Below are positions 3,714 through 5,326 of a stretch of 5,326 nucleotides of DNA, in pieces. Each line of letters starts with the position of its first letter. Positions within the stretch are counted from its first letter, which is position 1. A program made the translations under genes and the position numbers. Origin of the DNA: JAWLGW01 sp964569055 (lineage in GTDB: Bacteria > Planctomycetota > J058); contig CAZMSZ010000476.1 in assembly GCA_964569055.1 (NCBI GenBank), forward strand, positions 1-5,326, in the 5' to 3' direction. A model generated the notes under the pieces. The model was not told where the DNA came from. It did not search any database and was given only the letters and a program-made list of their open reading frames with translations.

Positions 3714-5326
3714 TCAATCCAGCCGCTTGCGGAAGCGGACCAGCGCCAGGCCCATGATCACCACGCCCGACACCGCCAGACCCTGCGCCGCGCCCCACAC
3801 GTCCGCCAGCTGCGCGGCACGCAGGATCACGCCGCGCAGCACCTCGATGAAGTAGGTCACGGGCAGCGCGAAGCCGACCCAGTACAGGGCGACCGGCATG
3901 CTCTCGCGGGGGAACACGAAGCCCGAGAGCAGGATCGAGGGCATCATGACCAGGAACGCGAGCTGCATCGCCTGGGCGGTGGTGCGCGCCAGGGTCGAGA
4001 CCAAGATCCCGAGCGCGAGCGAGCAGACCAGGAACAGCCCGGCCATGGCGAGCAGCAGCGAGAGCGAGCCGCGGAACGGCACGCCGAACAGCCACACCAT
4101 GATCACGAGGACCGCGAGGGTCTCCATGAAGCCGATCACGGCGTAGGGCACGAGCTTGCCCACGAGCAGCCCCGCGCGCCCGACGGGGGTCACGAACAGC
4201 TGCTCGAGCGTGCCCATCTCGCGCTCGCGCACCACGGCGAAGGCCGTGAGGAACAGCGTCACGAGCTGCATGATGATCCCGACCAGCGCCGGGACGAAGA
4301 ACCACGAGCTCTCGAGGTCGGGGTTGTAGAGCAGGCGGGTGCGCACCTCGATCGGGGGAGCGATCGCGCCCGTCGGGTCGCGGGCGGGCGAGAACGCGAG
4401 CGCCTCGGCGACCCGCTTGGCGCGCGAGCCGGCCTCCACCAGGCCGAGCACCTGCGCGGTGCGCTGGGCGGTCGAGGCCACCTGCGAGTCGCTGCCGTCG
4501 ATCAACACCTGCACGTGCGCCTGCTCGCGCGCGAGGAGCCGGCTGGCGAAGCCGGGTGGGATCCGCAGGGCGACCTTGGCGCGCCCGGAGCGGAGGGCCT
4601 GGTGCATGCCCTCCTCGGAGTCGACGTAGTCGATCAGCCGGAAGGTGCGCGTGTTGACGAAGCGCTCGGCGACGCGGCGGCTCTCCTGCGAGCGGTCGTG
4701 GTCGAGCACGACCGTCTCGATGTCCTCGATCTGCATGTCGAGCGCGTAGCCGAAGATCACGGTCTGGAGCACCGGGATCAGCAGCATGAAGAACAGCGCC
4801 GCGGGGTCGCGGCGGACGTGGAGGAACTCCTTGACGAGGACGGCCCACAGCCCGTGCCACGGCCGGCGCGCGGCCTCCAGCGCGCCCGGGCGCGGCGCCG
4901 CGACGCTGGCGGGCGGGAGGGGCGCGGGCGGCGCGGGCTCCGGCTCGGCGGGGGCCGGCTCGGCGGGCGGCTCGGGCGCCGCGAGCGGCGCCTCCGCCTC
5001 GCCCTGGGTGCGGCTCAGCGTGACGAACACGTCCTCGAGCGAGGGGAGCAGCGGCTCGAGGCGGCACTCGACCGGCGGGAGCTCGGCCCGCTCCAGCAGC
5101 GCGGGCCCCTCGAGCGCGTCGTCGGCCAAGAGGTGGATCGAGCGGCCGAACAGCGACACCTCGCGCACGCCCGGGACCGCGCGCAGCGGGGCGAGCGCCT
5201 CGACCGGCCGCGGGCAGCGCAGCTCGAGCCGGCGCGTGCCGGGCGGGTTCACCGCCGGCAGCGCGCGCAGCGCCTCGGGCTCGCCCGCGGTCACGAGGTG
5301 GCCGAGGTGCAGGTAGGCCACGTGCG
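3714..5326 (-). CDS. Fused ABC exporter: ATPase C-terminus plus ABC-2 permease (5' end outside window)
   Basis: An inner-membrane exporter chain read leftward; 537 residues lie in the window and the start is beyond the right edge. Numbering from the Val at 5321, residues 2-13 (AYLHLGHLVTAG) and 94-104 (SLEDVFVTLSR) are typical of the end of ABC ATPases; Walker motifs are off-window. A Pro/Ala/Glu linker occupies about 106-150. A complete permease of about 380 residues follows. It has a first membrane helix near 176-194, a large extracytoplasmic domain of about 150 residues, then five helices (about 342-364, 388-412, 420-444, 453-470 and 507-528). The permease signature EREMGTLEQLFVTPV is at 366-380, with a Phe-Pro-Arg-Glu-x-Met-Pro segment at 470-476. 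This architecture matches the YhhJ/YbhS/YbhR type of ABC-2 permeases, usually separate from the ATPase; a fused form is known in RbbA-like proteins. The substrate cannot be read from sequence; drugs, lipids or other hydrophobic compounds are possible. The GTG at 5321 is an internal Val codon, not the start. Confidence 0.92.
   Translation of the reverse strand, partial: HVAYLHLGHLVTAGEPEALRALPAVNPPGTRRLELRCPRPVEALAPLRAVPGVREVSLFGRSIHLLADDALEGPALLERAELPPVECRLEPLLPSLEDVFVTLSRTQGEAEAPLAAPEPPAEPAPAEPEPAPPAPLPPASVAAPRPGALEAARRPWHGLWAVLVKEFLHVRRDPAALFFMLLIPVLQTVIFGYALDMQIEDIETVVLDHDRSQESRRVAERFVNTRTFRLIDYVDSEEGMHQALRSGRAKVALRIPPGFASRLLAREQAHVQVLIDGSDSQVASTAQRTAQVLGLVEAGSRAKRVAEALAFSPARDPTGAIAPPIEVRTRLLYNPDLESSWFFVPALVGIIMQLVTLFLTAFAVVREREMGTLEQLFVTPVGRAGLLVGKLVPYAVIGFMETLAVLVIMVWLFGVPFRGSLSLLLAMAGLFLVCSLALGILVSTLARTTAQAMQLAFLVMMPSILLSGFVFPRESMPVALYWVGFALPVTYFIEVLRGVILRAAQLADVWGAAQGLAVSGVVIMGLALVRFRKRLD

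Noticed and set aside
3694..5067. Long open frame on the minus strand overlapping the ABC exporter
   Set aside because: It is a shifted frame of the exporter with Arg/Ala/Gly/Pro-rich translation, as expected in GC-rich DNA; the exporter frame has clear family motifs.

Overview
The window is a GC-rich bacterial chromosomal segment of about 5.3 kb. Nearly all codons end in G or C, and there are GTG starts, strong GGAGG-type ribosome binding sites and short or negative gene spacing. The aa3/caa3-type oxidase genes, the free-standing receiver protein and the fused ABC-2 exporter suggest an aerobic Gram-negative bacterium. The style of the oxidase subunits (for example a FNLTFFPQFILGYLGMPRRY-like stretch) reminds me of deltaproteobacteria/Myxococcota and their relatives, but this placement is a guess and no marker gene is present.

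Layout, left to right. (1) Positions 1-1447, plus strand: the end of a terminal oxidase operon, with the C-terminal third of cytochrome c oxidase subunit I (ctaD), complete subunit III (ctaE, 8-nt overlap) and complete subunit IV (ctaF, 1-nt overlap). The overlaps imply translational coupling and assembly of one heme-copper oxidase in the inner membrane. (2) Positions 1531-2774, plus strand: two genes for exported proteins of unknown function, each with a signal peptide and a near-identical ribosome-binding context. One is a small, acidic, Trp/Tyr-rich protein. The other has an Arg/Glu-rich leader and two copies of a beta-rich, OB-fold-like domain. They could be an extension of the oxidase transcript or a separate operon. 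(3) Positions 2790-3248, minus strand: a stand-alone response-regulator receiver protein that converges on the previous gene. A short perfect inverted repeat covers both stop codons. (4) Positions 3249-3713: 465 bases without a gene. This stretch holds a hairpin upstream of the receiver gene, then an element of about 307 bp bounded by AT-richer imperfect inverted repeats. The element encloses three tandem units sharing a 37-bp identical core, each core with its own small hairpin. (5) Positions 3714-5326, minus strand: the C-terminal part of a fused ABC exporter, with the end of an ATPase domain, a Pro/Ala/Glu linker and a complete ABC-2 permease. It runs off the right edge.

The most unusual content is the repeat element at 3378-3684. 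Second are the substitutions in the normally near-invariant heme/metal motif of the ctaD fragment, and third the two unrecognised exported proteins. I found no RNA genes, CRISPR array, transposase or integrase.
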